Assembly (NCBI RefSeq): GCF_900169075.1
Contig: NZ_LT827015.1
Span: 992,001-1,056,000, forward strand
DNA length: 64,000 bases
Direction: 5' to 3'
Origin: Chryseobacterium phocaeense
Lineage (GTDB): Bacteria; Bacteroidota; Bacteroidia; Flavobacteriales; Weeksellaceae
The first letter of the stretch is position 1, and every line of letters begins with the position of its first letter. This document shows, one piece after another, positions 24,992 through 33,614 of this stretch. The position numbers and the translations under genes were made by a program. A model generated the notes under the pieces. That model saw only the letters and a list, made by a program, of their open reading frames with translations, did no database searches and had not been told where the DNA came from.

Positions 24992-26509
24992 ATGAGTAAA
25001 AAGAGAGTTTTAATCAGTGTTTCCGACAAAAGCGGATTGATCGAGTTCGCTCAGTTTCTGGAAGCCCGGAATTATGAATTGATCTCTACAGGAGGAACCT
25101 TCAAACATTTGAAAGATGCCGGTTTAAATCCGATTCAGATTGATGAGGTAACCAACTTCCCTGAAATGCTGGACGGGAGAGTGAAAACCCTTCACCCGAA
25201 AGTTCACGGAGGACTTTTAGCCGTTCGTGCCAATGAAGAGCACATGAGAACCGTTAAAGAGCACGGAATAGAGCTTATCGACATGGTGATCGTAAACCTT
25301 TATCCTTTTTTTGAAAACGTAAACAAAGACATTTCTTTACATGAAAAAGTAGAGTTTATCGATATCGGAGGTCCTTCCATGCTTCGTTCTGCAGCCAAGA
25401 ATTTTGATTCCGTTACCGTAATTACCGATGTGGAAGATTACGCAACCGTAAGACTTGAAATGGAGCAGAATGGGGATTCATACATCGAAACCCGTAAAAA
25501 ACTTGCCGGAAAAGTATTCAACCTTACTTCTGCGTATGATGCGGCGATTTCAAGAATGCTTTTAGATGAAGAATATCCTGCGTACCTGAATGCTTCCTAT
25601 AAAAAAGTTTCAGATTTAAGATACGGTGAAAACCCTCACCAGACTGCCGCTTACTACGTTTCTACATTTGAGAACGGCGCGATGAAAGATTTCGAACAGC
25701 TGGGCGGTAAAGAGCTTTCTTTCAATAACCTTCGTGATATGGACCTTTGCTGGAAAGTAGTTACCGAGTTCAAAGAAGAAATGGCCTGCTGCGCGGTGAA
25801 GCATTCCACACCTTGTGGAGTAGCTATCGGAACTTCAGCTCTGGAAACCTATCAGAAAACTTTCGAATGTGATCCGGTTTCTATTTTTGGCGGAATTGTT
25901 GCAATGAACTACAAGATCGATGCAGCAACGGCTGAAGAACTGAACAAAACATTCCTGGAAATCGTAATGGCTCCGGACTTTGATGAAGAAGCTCTGGAAG
26001 TTTTAAGAAAAAAGAAAAACCTCAGAATTATAAAAATCGTGAACGCGGTTTCTGATAAGCAGACCTGGGTGAAGATCGACGGTGGTATCCTGGTTCAGGA
26101 TAATGACAGCCATTTCTCTGATGACATTAAAGTGGTTACAGACGTACAGCCTTCCGAAGAGCAGAAAAAAGCCCTTTTGTTCTCCCAGAGAGTGGTGAAG
26201 TATGTAAAATCCAACGCTATTGTGGTTTCCAATGGTATTCAGGCCTTCGGGATCGGAGGTGGCCAGGTGAACAGGATCTGGGCTACGCAACAAGCCATTG
26301 AAAGAGCAAAAGAAAAATTCTCCGGAGACCTTGTACTGGCTTCCGATGCGTTTTTCCCTTTTCGTGACGTAGTGGATTTCTGCGCAGAACAGGGAGTCAA
26401 GGCCATCATACAGCCGGGTGGAAGTGTAAAAGATCAGGACAGCATTGAAGCGGCCAATGAGCACCGTATTCCAATGATGTTTACAGGGGTAAGACACTTT
26501 TTACATTAA
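24992..26509 (+). CDS. purH: Bifunctional AICAR transformylase / IMP cyclohydrolase
   Basis: The 505-residue enzyme performs the last two steps to IMP. The N-terminal MGS-like cyclohydrolase domain (about 1-195) carries '[17 protein letters not shown]' and '[11 protein letters not shown]'. The transformylase domain (about 200-505) carries '[15 protein letters not shown]', '[11 protein letters not shown]' and '[13 protein letters not shown]'. Size and order are standard. It follows purN after a 273-bp palindrome-rich gap and is followed by purD after 122 bp with its own -7 box, so the pur genes are a cluster more than one tight operon. Confidence 0.97.
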   Translation: MSKKRVLISVSDKSGLIEFAQFLEARNYELISTGGTFKHLKDAGLNPIQIDEVTNFPEMLDGRVKTLHPKVHGGLLAVRANEEHMRTVKEHGIELIDMVIVNLYPFFENVNKDISLHEKVEFIDIGGPSMLRSAAKNFDSVTVITDVEDYATVRLEMEQNGDSYIETRKKLAGKVFNLTSAYDAAISRMLLDEEYPAYLNASYKKVSDLRYGENPHQTAAYYVSTFENGAMKDFEQLGGKELSFNNLRDMDLCWKVVTEFKEEMACCAVKHSTPCGVAIGTSALETYQKTFECDPVSIFGGIVAMNYKIDAATAEELNKTFLEIVMAPDFDEEALEVLRKKKNLRIIKIVNAVSDKQTWVKIDGGILVQDNDSHFSDDIKVVTDVQPSEEQKKALLFSQRVVKYVKSNAIVVSNGIQAFGIGGGQVNRIWATQQAIERAKEKFSGDLVLASDAFFPFRDVVDFCAEQGVKAIIQPGGSVKDQDSIEAANEHRIPMMFTGVRHFLH

Positions 26510-26513
26510 TAGA

Positions 26514-26572
26514 ATTAAAAGATTTTAAAATTAAGAAATTGAGATTTTGGAGGTGTTTCTTAATCTTTTAAT
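26514..26572. terminator. Nested inverted repeat after purH
   Basis: Outer arms attaaaagat / atcttttaat enclose inner arms ttaagaaa / tttcttaa. The stems are AT-only and therefore weak, but 'cagttttttaatttt' follows soon after. This is a possible terminator between purH and purD. Confidence 0.45.
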
Positions 26573-26596
26573 CCCTCAGTTTTTTAATTTTAATTA

Positions 26597-26604
26597 TATA
26601 TTTG
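26597..26604 (+). promoter_or_regulatory. purD -7 box TATATTTG
   Basis: An exact TAnnTTTG match ending 27 bp before the purD ATG. Confidence 0.65.
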
Positions 26605-26631
26605 TAAATTAGACTAGATAATAAATAAAGT

Positions 26632-27870
26632 ATGAGAATATTAATCATAGGTGAAGGCGGTAGAGAATCCGCTTTAGCAGCAAAGCTTCAGAATGACCCG
26701 AGAATTTCTAAAATGTTTTTTGCTAACGGTAATGCTACCACCGATGTAATAGGGAAAAATGTTCATTTATCCGAAATCAAGGAACTGAGAGATTTCGCGA
26801 TCAAAGAAAAGGTGGATCTTACCATTGTAGGTCCCGAAGCTCCGCTTGTAGCCGGGTTGAAGGATGAATTCAAAAAGCACGATCTTAAAGTTTTCGGTCC
26901 GAACCAAAAAGTGGCAAGCCTGGAAGGAAGTAAGGCTTTCTCTAAGAAATTTATGCAGACCTATGATATCAAAACGGCCAAAGCTGTAGTGTTTGATTCA
27001 TATAACGATGCTAAAGAATATGTTCAGACACAGCAGTATCCATTAGTGGTTAAAGCGAGTGGTCTGGCAGGCGGAAAAGGAGTGGTTATCTGTGACAACC
27101 TTGAAGAAGCAGAAGCTACGATCCACGATTTCATGATCAGAAGAATCTATGGAGATGCTGGAATTCGTCTGGTTATTGAAGAATATCTGGAAGGTTTTGA
27201 AGCTTCAATCATTGCATTCTCAAACGGGGAGAAGATTTTCCCTTGTATCGCAGCAAAAGATTACAAAAAGGCCGGAAACGGAGATACAGGACCGAACACA
27301 GGTGGTATGGGATCTGTAGCACCAAGCCCTGACTTTACCCAGGAGCACTATGCCGATTTTGAAAAAAATATCCTGCAGCCTACTATTAACGGTCTTAAAG
27401 GAGAAGGATTCAGCTTTAAAGGAATTATTTTCTTCGGATTAATGGTTACTAAAAACGGAACTTACCTTCTTGAATACAACATGAGATTCGGGGATCCTGA
27501 AACGCAGGTACTGATGGCATTGATGGAAAATAACCTTCTTGATGTGATCCAGGACTGTATGGACGGAAAAGACATCGAGCTTAAGTTTAAAGACGAAAAA
27601 GCAGTATGCCTGGTAATGTGTTCCGGAGGTTACCCGAGAAATATTGAAACAGGCTACGAAATTGTTGGGGAAGACAAACTTAAACATTCAAAACTTCTGT
27701 ACGCAGGTGCAATTAGAAAAGGAGATAAAGTGGTTTCCAACGGTGGAAGAGTTCTGAACATCGTCGCTACCGGAGCAACTTACGATGACGCCCGCAAAAA
27801 AGTGTACGAAGATGCAGCCCACATTCATTTCGATTACGGCTTCTACAGAGAAGACATCGGAAAGTTTTAA
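26632..27870 (+). CDS. purD: Phosphoribosylamine-glycine ligase (GAR synthetase)
   Basis: The 412-residue ATP-grasp enzyme makes GAR from phosphoribosylamine, glycine and ATP (step two of purine synthesis). Motifs are the N-terminal 'ILIIGEGGRESALAAKL', 'TIVGPEAPLVAGL', the ATP-grasp segment 'PLVVKASGLAGGKGVV' and 'YNMRFGDPETQ' for metal and ATP binding. It has its own promoter-like box upstream and a strong terminator downstream, so it forms a separate transcription unit inside the purine block. Confidence 0.97.
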   Translation: MRILIIGEGGRESALAAKLQNDPRISKMFFANGNATTDVIGKNVHLSEIKELRDFAIKEKVDLTIVGPEAPLVAGLKDEFKKHDLKVFGPNQKVASLEGSKAFSKKFMQTYDIKTAKAVVFDSYNDAKEYVQTQQYPLVVKASGLAGGKGVVICDNLEEAEATIHDFMIRRIYGDAGIRLVIEEYLEGFEASIIAFSNGEKIFPCIAAKDYKKAGNGDTGPNTGGMGSVAPSPDFTQEHYADFEKNILQPTINGLKGEGFSFKGIIFFGLMVTKNGTYLLEYNMRFGDPETQVLMALMENNLLDVIQDCMDGKDIELKFKDEKAVCLVMCSGGYPRNIETGYEIVGEDKLKHSKLLYAGAIRKGDKVVSNGGRVLNIVATGATYDDARKKVYEDAAHIHFDYGFYREDIGKF

Positions 27871-27881
27871 AATAAATCACG

Positions 27882-27916
27882 AAAAAAGATTTGGAACAGC
27901 TCCAAGTCTTTTTTTG
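27882..27916 (+). terminator. Terminator of purD
   Basis: A 14-bp stem (aaaaaagatttgga / tccaagtctttttt, one G-U pair) with a short loop ends in a T7 run. Confidence 0.9.
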
Positions 27917-27971
27917 TAACACAGTTAATATAAGATATTCAGATGCAGGATTCAAGACATCAGACACGAAG

Positions 27972-28034
27972 GTCTGATATCTGATGTCTGACATCTGAAA
28001 TCAATTATCATTTATCAATCATCATTTATCAATC
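27972..28034 (+). repeat. 7-bp repeat (GTCTGAT then ATCAATC type), nine units, abutting guaA start
   Basis: Nine contiguous 7-mers: gtctgat, atctgat, gtctgac, atctgaa, atcaatt, atcattt, atcaatc, atcattt, atcaatc. The block ends 3 bp before the guaA ATG. A complementary word (agacatcagac) lies just upstream at 27955-27965, so a hairpin could form. Confidence 0.85.
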
Positions 28035-28037
28035 ATA

Positions 28038-29567
28038 ATGAACAACGGTATTATCATATTAGATTTCGGATCACAGTACAACCAGCTTATCGGGAGAAGA
28101 ATCCGTGAGATGGGCGTATATTCTGAAATCCTTCCTTTCAATACACCTTTACAGGATATTCTTGCAAAACAACCCAAAGGGATCATCCTTTCCGGAGGAC
28201 CCAGCTCTGTGAATGCAGAAAATGCCCACCTGGTAGAAAAAGAATTATATGAGCAGGGAGTTCCTGTTTTGGGAATCTGCTACGGAATGCAGCTTACCGC
28301 TCATCTGTTAGGCGGAAAAGTGAACAAAGGAGAAAAAGGGGAGTACGGAAAAGCCCATTTGGAAATCGTTAAAGAAAGCTCTCTGTTAAAAGGAGTTACC
28401 CAGAATTCTGTAGTATGGATGAGCCACTTTGATGAAGTGGGTGCATTGCCTGCAGGTTTTGAACTGAATGCAAAATCAGGAGTGATGGCTTCTATTTCTA
28501 ACGAAGACAAAAAAATCTTCTGTGTACAGTTCCACCCGGAAGTTTCTCACACCGAAGAAGGCGGAAAAATGCTTGAAAACTTTGTGTTCGGGATCTGTGA
28601 TGCTGAGAAAAACTGGAAGCTTACCAATTATATCGATAAAACAGTGGAAGAAATCCGTGAAAAAGTAGGAGACAACAAGGTCATCCTTGGTCTTTCAGGC
28701 GGAGTTGATTCTTCCGTAGCTGCTGTTTTAATTCACAAGGCCATCGGTGATCAGCTGACTTGTATCTTCGTGGATACTGGTTTATTGAGAAAAGATGAAG
28801 GCCAGAAAGTAATGGATAATTATGGAGAGCACTTCCATATGAACATTAAAATGGTGGATGCCAAAGAAAGATTCCTTTCAAAACTGGCAGGAATTGATGA
28901 TCCGGAGCAGAAAAGAAAAATTATCGGAAACGAATTTATCCACGTTTTTGATGAAGAATCCCATAAAATAGAAGGCGCTAGATTCTTAGCTCAGGGAACC
29001 ATTTATCCTGATGTTATCGAAAGCCAGTCGGTAAACGGACCATCTGCTGTGATCAAATCTCACCACAACGTAGGAGGACTTCCTGAAGATATGGAATTTG
29101 AGCTGTTGGAGCCGTTAAGAGAGCTTTTCAAGGACGAAGTAAGAAAAGTAGGTGAGGAATTGGGTATTCCGCATCATTTGGTACACAGACACCCTTTCCC
29201 TGGGCCTGGATTAGGAATCAGAGTATTGGGCGCTGTTGATGCTGAAAAAGTGAGAATCCTTCAGGAAGCGGATGATATCTTCATTGAAGAACTTTACAAA
29301 AATGATTTGTACGAAAAAGTATCCCAGGCTTTCGTAGTCCTTCTTCCTGTAAAATCAGTAGGAGTAATGGGAGACGAAAGAACTTACGAATACACCGCTG
29401 TAGTCCGTTCTGCCAACACCATCGACTTTATGACGGCAACATGGAGCAGACTTCCTTATGAGTTCCTGGATACGGTTTCCAGCAGAATCATCAACGAAGT
29501 AAGAGGTATCAACAGGGTAGCTTACGATATTTCAAGCAAACCGCCTGCAACGATTGAGTGGGAATAA
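28038..29567 (+). CDS. guaA: GMP synthase (glutamine-hydrolysing)
   Basis: The 509-residue protein converts XMP to GMP. The N-terminal class I glutamine amidotransferase (about 1-195) has catalytic C81 ('GICYGMQ'), H166 and E168 ('QFHPEVSHT'). An ATP pyrophosphatase domain with P-loop 'LGLSGGVDSSVAA' near residue 215 follows, then the C-terminal dimerisation domain ending 'SKPPATIEWE', which is the family's usual end. The 5' region is a 7-bp repeat block. A hairpin terminator follows and is shared with the convergent gene. Confidence 0.98.
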   Translation: MNNGIIILDFGSQYNQLIGRRIREMGVYSEILPFNTPLQDILAKQPKGIILSGGPSSVNAENAHLVEKELYEQGVPVLGICYGMQLTAHLLGGKVNKGEKGEYGKAHLEIVKESSLLKGVTQNSVVWMSHFDEVGALPAGFELNAKSGVMASISNEDKKIFCVQFHPEVSHTEEGGKMLENFVFGICDAEKNWKLTNYIDKTVEEIREKVGDNKVILGLSGGVDSSVAAVLIHKAIGDQLTCIFVDTGLLRKDEGQKVMDNYGEHFHMNIKMVDAKERFLSKLAGIDDPEQKRKIIGNEFIHVFDEESHKIEGARFLAQGTIYPDVIESQSVNGPSAVIKSHHNVGGLPEDMEFELLEPLRELFKDEVRKVGEELGIPHHLVHRHPFPGPGLGIRVLGAVDAEKVRILQEADDIFIEELYKNDLYEKVSQAFVVLLPVKSVGVMGDERTYEYTAVVRSANTIDFMTATWSRLPYEFLDTVSSRIINEVRGINRVAYDISSKPPATIEWE

Positions 29568-29590
29568 TTTTCACTGAAATTTAAAATATT

Positions 29591-29625
29591 AATCCTGCTC
29601 TTTATGGGCAGGATTTTATTTTTTT
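29591..29625. terminator. Terminator of guaA
   Basis: A 10-bp stem (aatcctgctc / gggcaggatt, one G-U pair) with loop tttat is followed by an interrupted T run. It overlaps the 3' end of the convergent minus-strand gene (29602-30084). Confidence 0.85.
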
Positions 29626-30084
29626 CAAAACATAGTCCAGATAATTAAATGAACTCAGAAATTCCCATTTTTCATCCATTAAAAACTGTTCAGCCGCAGC
29701 AATAAAATCTTGCCTGTCCGGCCAAATTGAAATATTTCGGATATCAATATTCATGATGTTGAAGGAATACAGTTTCTCTTTTTCATCAGAAGTTAATAAG
29801 TCGATAAATAAATGATTTTCAGGAGTGTCTATCATATTTTTACCTATATCACAGATCCTGTTTTCAGGTTTTATCTTGAACATTACTTTTTCCATAAAAC
29901 CTAAAGCTTTATTGCCGGAAGAATGCTTTTTAAGACATGAATAATGAATTCCTGCGTCATTAAAAAGATATAACGGATCTTTTGTATTTGATATGAATGC
30001 AGGAAATATAACAATATTCTGGTGATCATACAAAATTGTATGGCAGATGGGGCATTCAGATTGATTTTGTATGATAATGGCCAT
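29602..30084 (-). CDS. Unrecognised protein with N-terminal zinc-ribbon-like cysteines
   Basis: The 160-residue protein has an N-terminal 'CPICHTIL' pair of cysteines (C11, C14) and a later 'HYSCLKKH' (about 47-54), which together could bind one zinc. The remainder is mixed alpha/beta without recognisable motifs. Such small CxxC...HxxC proteins are common orphans in Chryseobacterium. It reads toward guaA and its 3' end lies inside the guaA terminator. The start at 30084 gives 'MAIIIQNQSECPICH', which is sensible. The function is unknown. Confidence 0.65.
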   Translation of the reverse strand: MAIIIQNQSECPICHTILYDHQNIVIFPAFISNTKDPLYLFNDAGIHYSCLKKHSSGNKALGFMEKVMFKIKPENRICDIGKNMIDTPENHLFIDLLTSDEKEKLYSFNIMNIDIRNISIWPDRQDFIAAAEQFLMDEKWEFLSSFNYLDYVLKKIKSCP

Positions 30085-30142
30085 TGATTTATAGTTTTAT
30101 GCACACGTTATCGGGCAATATTTATTTCTAAATGATTTGATC

Positions 30143-30424
30143 TTAAAATTGCTTCAGAGAAAATACTATAAATAGAATACTTATTGAGATTAATAAAATA
30201 TATATTCCTTTAAAAATCCTGTTCTCACCGGCAATAAAATAACTTATCAATATTGATAATCCTGAAAAAAAATAAAGAAAATTTTTCCCGTCACGGCTAT
30301 TGAGATTTGAATTGAATAATAAATTTAAATTGTGAGAAACATTATTTGCTGAGTTTGAATTTAAAAAAAATAGAACAAAAATGATGAGAATTGTTATGGA
30401 ATGGACCAGACGAAATATTTTCAT
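30143..30424 (-). CDS. Small membrane protein, unknown function
   Basis: The 93-residue protein is AT-rich in its coding sequence. It shows three hydrophobic segments (about 8-22, 50-65 and 70-90) separated by an Asn/Ser-rich loop. I recognise no family. It lies 58 bp upstream of the zinc-ribbon-like gene on the same strand, so the two may share a transcript. Coding status is likely but not certain: it is short and low-complexity, and its base composition is more AT-rich than that of its neighbours. Confidence 0.5.
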   Translation of the reverse strand: MKIFRLVHSITILIIFVLFFLNSNSANNVSHNLNLLFNSNLNSRDGKNFLYFFSGLSILISYFIAGENRIFKGIYILLISISILFIVFSLKQF

Positions 30425-30497
30425 TTTTACGGATGTGTTTTTGTAATAAGTTTCTCTACTGATTATTTTTCCCTAAATTTAAGTAAAATTACATCAC

Positions 30498-32006
30498 ATG
30501 CAAATAGAAACGAGACCCCTGACTGTTCAGGATTATGATGAACTGGTAGTAACAATGAAGCGTGCTTACCCGCAGATGTCAGAATCGATTTGGTCTAAAA
30601 AAAGCATCGAAAAACTCACCAAAATATTCCCTAAAGGCCAGATCTGCATCACGGTAGACGGGAAACTGGCTGCTGTAGCCCTTTCCATTATTGTGAATTA
30701 TGATGATTTCGGGGATGACCATACCTATGTGGATATTACAGGAAATTATACCTTCAATACCCATCTTTCAACAGGAAATGTTCTCTACGGAATTGAAGTT
30801 TTTGTAGACCCTGAGTTCCGTGAGCTGCGTCTGGGAAGAAGATTGTATGATGCCAGAAAAGAGTTATGCGAACTTCTCAATCTGAAATCCATTATCCTCG
30901 GTGGCAGGATCCCGAATTATCACAAATACAGTAATGAGATATCCCCGAGAGAATACATCCGGAAAGTAAGGGACAAAGAAATTTATGATCCCGTACTGTC
31001 TTTTCAGCTTTCCAATAACTTCCTTCCCATAAAGATCCTTAAAAAATACCTTCCCGAAGACGAATCATCGCTGGAAAATGCGGTTTTGCTTCAATGGAAC
31101 AATATTTATTACAGCAAAAAGCCCAATACCATGCAGGACAGCATCATACGTCTTGGACTCGTGCAGTGGCAAATGAGACATTTCAAAAACATAGATGCTT
31201 TTTATGAACAGGTGGAGTTTTTTGTCAATGTGATGGGAGATTACAAATCGGATTTTGTCCTGTTCCCGGAGCTTTTCAATACACCATTGCTGGCACCGTT
31301 CAACAAGCTTTCAGAAAGAGACAGCATGATTGAGCTGGCTAAATTAAGCGAGGAAATTAAAATTAGAATTTCAGAACTGGCCATCAGCTACAATGTCAAT
31401 ATTATTTCAGGAAGCATGCCCGTTTTTGATCCCGAAAACAATGATCTGTATAACGTGAGCTACCTGCTGCACCGCGACGGCCGCATAGATGAATACCGCA
31501 AAATCCACATCACACCCAATGAAAGAAAATATTACGGGATGAAAGGAGGAAACGAGATCAGGGTTTTTGATACCGACTGTGGTAAAATAGGACTTGTCAT
31601 CTGCTATGACGTGGAATTTCCTGAATTACCGAGAATCCTCGCAGATCAGGGAATGAAAATTCTTTTTGTACCGTATCTTACAGACACGCAGAACGCCTAT
31701 ATCAGGGTGCGTCACTGCGCAGCGGCAAGAGCTATTGAAAATGAATGCTATGTAGCCATTGCAGGCTGTGTAGGAAACCTTCCAGGCGTTAACAATATGG
31801 ATATCCAGTTTGGGCAGGCAGCCGTTTTTACCCCTTCAGATTTTGCATTTCCGTCCAATGCGGTGAAAGGGGAAGCAACCCCGAATACGGAAATGACACT
31901 TATTGTGGATGTAGACCTTAATCTGCTCAAAGATCTTCATCATAACGGCTCCGTTCAGGTGATGAATGACCGCAGAAAAGACCTTTACGAAACGTATCTT
32001 AAGTAA
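30498..32006 (+). CDS. Fused GNAT acetyltransferase - carbon-nitrogen hydrolase (nitrilase superfamily)
   Basis: The 502-residue protein has two domains. Residues 1 to about 205 are a GNAT acyltransferase fold ('VFVDPEFRELRLGRRLYDAR' is the acetyl-CoA site). Residues about 218-495 are a nitrilase/amidase with the full catalytic triad E258 ('LFPELFNTP'), K335 ('YRKIHITP') and C369 ('VICYDVEFPELP'). The fusion is known in several bacterial groups but its substrate is not established. It could hydrolyse an amide and then acylate the product, or the reverse. It is monocistronic; a 205-bp inverted-repeat element follows. Confidence 0.92.
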   Translation: MQIETRPLTVQDYDELVVTMKRAYPQMSESIWSKKSIEKLTKIFPKGQICITVDGKLAAVALSIIVNYDDFGDDHTYVDITGNYTFNTHLSTGNVLYGIEVFVDPEFRELRLGRRLYDARKELCELLNLKSIILGGRIPNYHKYSNEISPREYIRKVRDKEIYDPVLSFQLSNNFLPIKILKKYLPEDESSLENAVLLQWNNIYYSKKPNTMQDSIIRLGLVQWQMRHFKNIDAFYEQVEFFVNVMGDYKSDFVLFPELFNTPLLAPFNKLSERDSMIELAKLSEEIKIRISELAISYNVNIISGSMPVFDPENNDLYNVSYLLHRDGRIDEYRKIHITPNERKYYGMKGGNEIRVFDTDCGKIGLVICYDVEFPELPRILADQGMKILFVPYLTDTQNAYIRVRHCAAARAIENECYVAIAGCVGNLPGVNNMDIQFGQAAVFTPSDFAFPSNAVKGEATPNTEMTLIVDVDLNLLKDLHHNGSVQVMNDRRKDLYETYLK

Positions 32007-32023
32007 AACTAAAGCATTAGTCT

Positions 32024-32228
32024 GTTGGTACTCGCAAAGGCGCAAGGATTTTAACAATTAAAAGTTTTTAAGGCGCAAGAAAATCGAAGATTTTCAGCAA
32101 AATATATAGATGTAACATAAGTCTGTACATCCTTATAGTTATGGTGTATACAATTTTATCGAAGATAAAATCCTTGCGCCTTAGTAGAAGCAAGCATATA
32201 AAAAACTAGCGCCTTTGCGAGTACCAAC
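32024..32228. mobile_element. 205-bp element with perfect 20-bp terminal inverted repeats (MITE-like)
   Basis: The left end 32024-32043 (gttggtactcgcaaaggcgc) is the exact reverse complement of 32209-32228. Inside, ggcgcaaggatttt (32039-32052) pairs exactly with 32167-32180, and two small hairpins (gaaaatc-gaa-gattttc at 32079-32095; tttatc-gaa-gataaa at 32156-32170) lie further in. No ORF is present. It fills nearly the whole gap between the GNAT-nitrilase fusion and the convergent methyltransferase. Terminal repeats with no coding capacity fit a non-autonomous transposable element or a large dispersed palindromic repeat. Confidence 0.75.
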
Positions 32229-32247
32229 ATAATAAAAACAAATATGT

Positions 32248-32859
32248 TTATCGGGTCTTTTGAAAGACAAGCCGTGACCATGTAACGCTTTCTTTTCCCT
32301 TCATCAGGCTGGGCTGATTTTCAAGAAACAAAAGAGTTTTCAGACCGGTTTGTTCTGCCTGCTTTACCGTATTTCCTGCATGAGTAGGGAAGATACAGCT
32401 GCCCGCTCCGGCAGGACCATTCCGTAAGCTGAGAGCGAAAATTCCGTTACTGGATAAAATTTTTGAAATTTTAATAAGAGAAAGTTCCTGTTCATCAGGG
32501 TTAAGATGATGCCATACACCGGATGCCAGAATAAAATCAAATTTCAGATCAGAATCCAGATATTGAAGATCAGGAAGTGAATCTTGTACCCAATGGATGG
32601 AAGAATTGGGATATAACTTTTTCCCGGCTTCAAGAAGTGCTTCAGATGGCTCTAAAGCAGTTACCACATGTCCCATGGCAGAAAATTCAGATGCATCCCG
32701 CCCGATTCCCGCTCCGAGATCAAGAATTCTGCCGGAAATTTCAGGGATAAAGGGAATAAAATCCTTATGAAGTTCGGCAAAGCTTAGGGAAACAGTAGCT
32801 TCGATGAATTTTTCAAGAACATCAGCATATCCTGCAATGCCGGGGACTTTTGGTTCCAT
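32248..32859 (-). CDS. Class I SAM-dependent methyltransferase
   Basis: The 203-residue methyltransferase has motif I 'ILDLGAGIGRDASEFSAMGH' (about 46-65), the acidic loop 'VTALEPSEALL', and post-motif 'FDFILASGVWHHLNPDEQ' (about 109-126), which is the usual order for Methyltransf_11/25 enzymes. The substrate is unknown. It lies downstream of the Cys-rich peptide gene on the same strand but a terminator separates them, so a shared pathway is only a possibility. Its 3' end faces the inverted-repeat element at 32024-32228. Confidence 0.85.
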   Translation of the reverse strand: MEPKVPGIAGYADVLEKFIEATVSLSFAELHKDFIPFIPEISGRILDLGAGIGRDASEFSAMGHVVTALEPSEALLEAGKKLYPNSSIHWVQDSLPDLQYLDSDLKFDFILASGVWHHLNPDEQELSLIKISKILSSNGIFALSLRNGPAGAGSCIFPTHAGNTVKQAEQTGLKTLLFLENQPSLMKGKESVTWSRLVFQKTR

Positions 32860-32872
32860 ATCTGTTTTTTTG

Positions 32873-32904
32873 TAAAAATAAAAAGAGCAGATGAATTTCT
32901 GCTC
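32873..32904 (-). terminator. Terminator of the Cys-rich peptide gene
   Basis: A 7-bp stem (gagcaga / tctgctc) with a 6-nt loop is followed on the minus strand by a T-rich run. It lies 25 bp after the peptide stop codon and before the methyltransferase start. Confidence 0.85.
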
Positions 32905-32929
32905 CTTACTTAAAATATGTTCTTATTTT

Positions 32930-33103
32930 TTACACCAGCTCAGGGCATAGCACAGCTGGACAGATCAGTCTTGGGCAAGTAGGTCTGCCATCTGTAGGGC
33001 AGCATTCGTTGGAGCAGTTACCGATAATAATACCGCTTCCTGAAATTCCTTTTAATTGTTCTCTTGAAAGTTTGCTGTTTTTTAAATTTTTCATTTTGTT
33101 CAT
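32930..33103 (-). CDS. Small Cys-rich bacteriocin-like / ribosomal natural-product precursor peptide
   Basis: The 57-residue peptide has a leader-like N-terminus, MNKMKNLKNSKLSREQLKGI, then a Ser-Gly-Ser-Gly junction and a core with six cysteines (positions 30, 34, 35, 43, 48, 53), four of them followed by proline. The L-x-R-E-x-L-K-x-I-x-G pattern is the double-glycine-type leader seen in many Chryseobacterium 'bacteriocin-like' peptides. A second start (33094) would give 54 residues. A terminator follows directly; the upstream strand carries TATCTTTA near 33135-33142, close to a -7 box. No peptidase-transporter or clear maturation enzyme is adjacent. Whether it is exported or modified is unknown. 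Confidence 0.78.
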   Translation of the reverse strand: MNKMKNLKNSKLSREQLKGISGSGIIIGNCSNECCPTDGRPTCPRLICPAVLCPELV

Positions 33104-33276
33104 ATTTTATAGGTTAGTTGTAATTTGTTACATGTAAAGATAAATATTTATGCAATACGGTAGAATATTTTTATTTGTATAACGTTTGAAATGAGAATAT
33201 TATAAATAATAGTATTATTTTCTGTCAGGATATGAATGAAATCACTATCTTCACTAATCAATTTAAAAATAATATA

Positions 33277-33480
33277 ATGACAGGAACAGTAAAATGGTTT
33301 AACGAAACCAAAGGTTTTGGTTTTATTACACCGGACGGAGGCGGAAATGATATTTTTTGCCATCATTCAGCTATTCAATCTTCAGGACTTAGATCTTTGA
33401 AAGAAGGACAGGCCGTAGAATATGAGATCAAAGAAGGTAAAAAAGGACCTGAAGCAGACAATGTTAGAGTTATAGGATAA
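33277..33480 (+). CDS. Cold-shock protein (CspA family)
   Basis: The 67-residue single cold-shock domain starts [17 protein letters not shown], with RNP1 'KGFGFI' and RNP2-like 'DIFCHHSAI' (the usual DIFVHHSAI has Val where this has Cys). It binds single-stranded RNA/DNA and melts mRNA structure. The frame is open further upstream (ATG at 33232) but the conserved domain begins exactly at 33277, so the shorter start is chosen. The AT-rich stretch 33190-33276 could be the structured 5' leader usual for csp genes. A terminator follows. Confidence 0.95.
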   Translation: MTGTVKWFNETKGFGFITPDGGGNDIFCHHSAIQSSGLRSLKEGQAVEYEIKEGKKGPEADNVRVIG

Positions 33481-33505
33481 TCACTTATTAAATATTGTTT
33501 AAATA

Positions 33506-33531
33506 AAGCTGCCGTTTGCGCAGCTTTTTTT
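33506..33531 (+). terminator. Terminator of the cold-shock gene
   Basis: A 7-bp stem (aagctgc / gcagctt) with loop cgtttgc ends in a T8 run. Confidence 0.88.
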
Positions 33532-33614
33532 ATGGACAGTTCTATTCTATTTAAAAGTAAAAATAGCAATGGGAACAATTTTTGGAGTAATTTGCACCAA
33601 CTATCCAGAAATAT

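Noticed and set aside
33232..33276. Upstream in-frame extension of the cold-shock protein (ATG at 33232)
   Set aside because: The 15 extra residues are unlike any cold-shock protein, and the conserved domain begins exactly at 33277.
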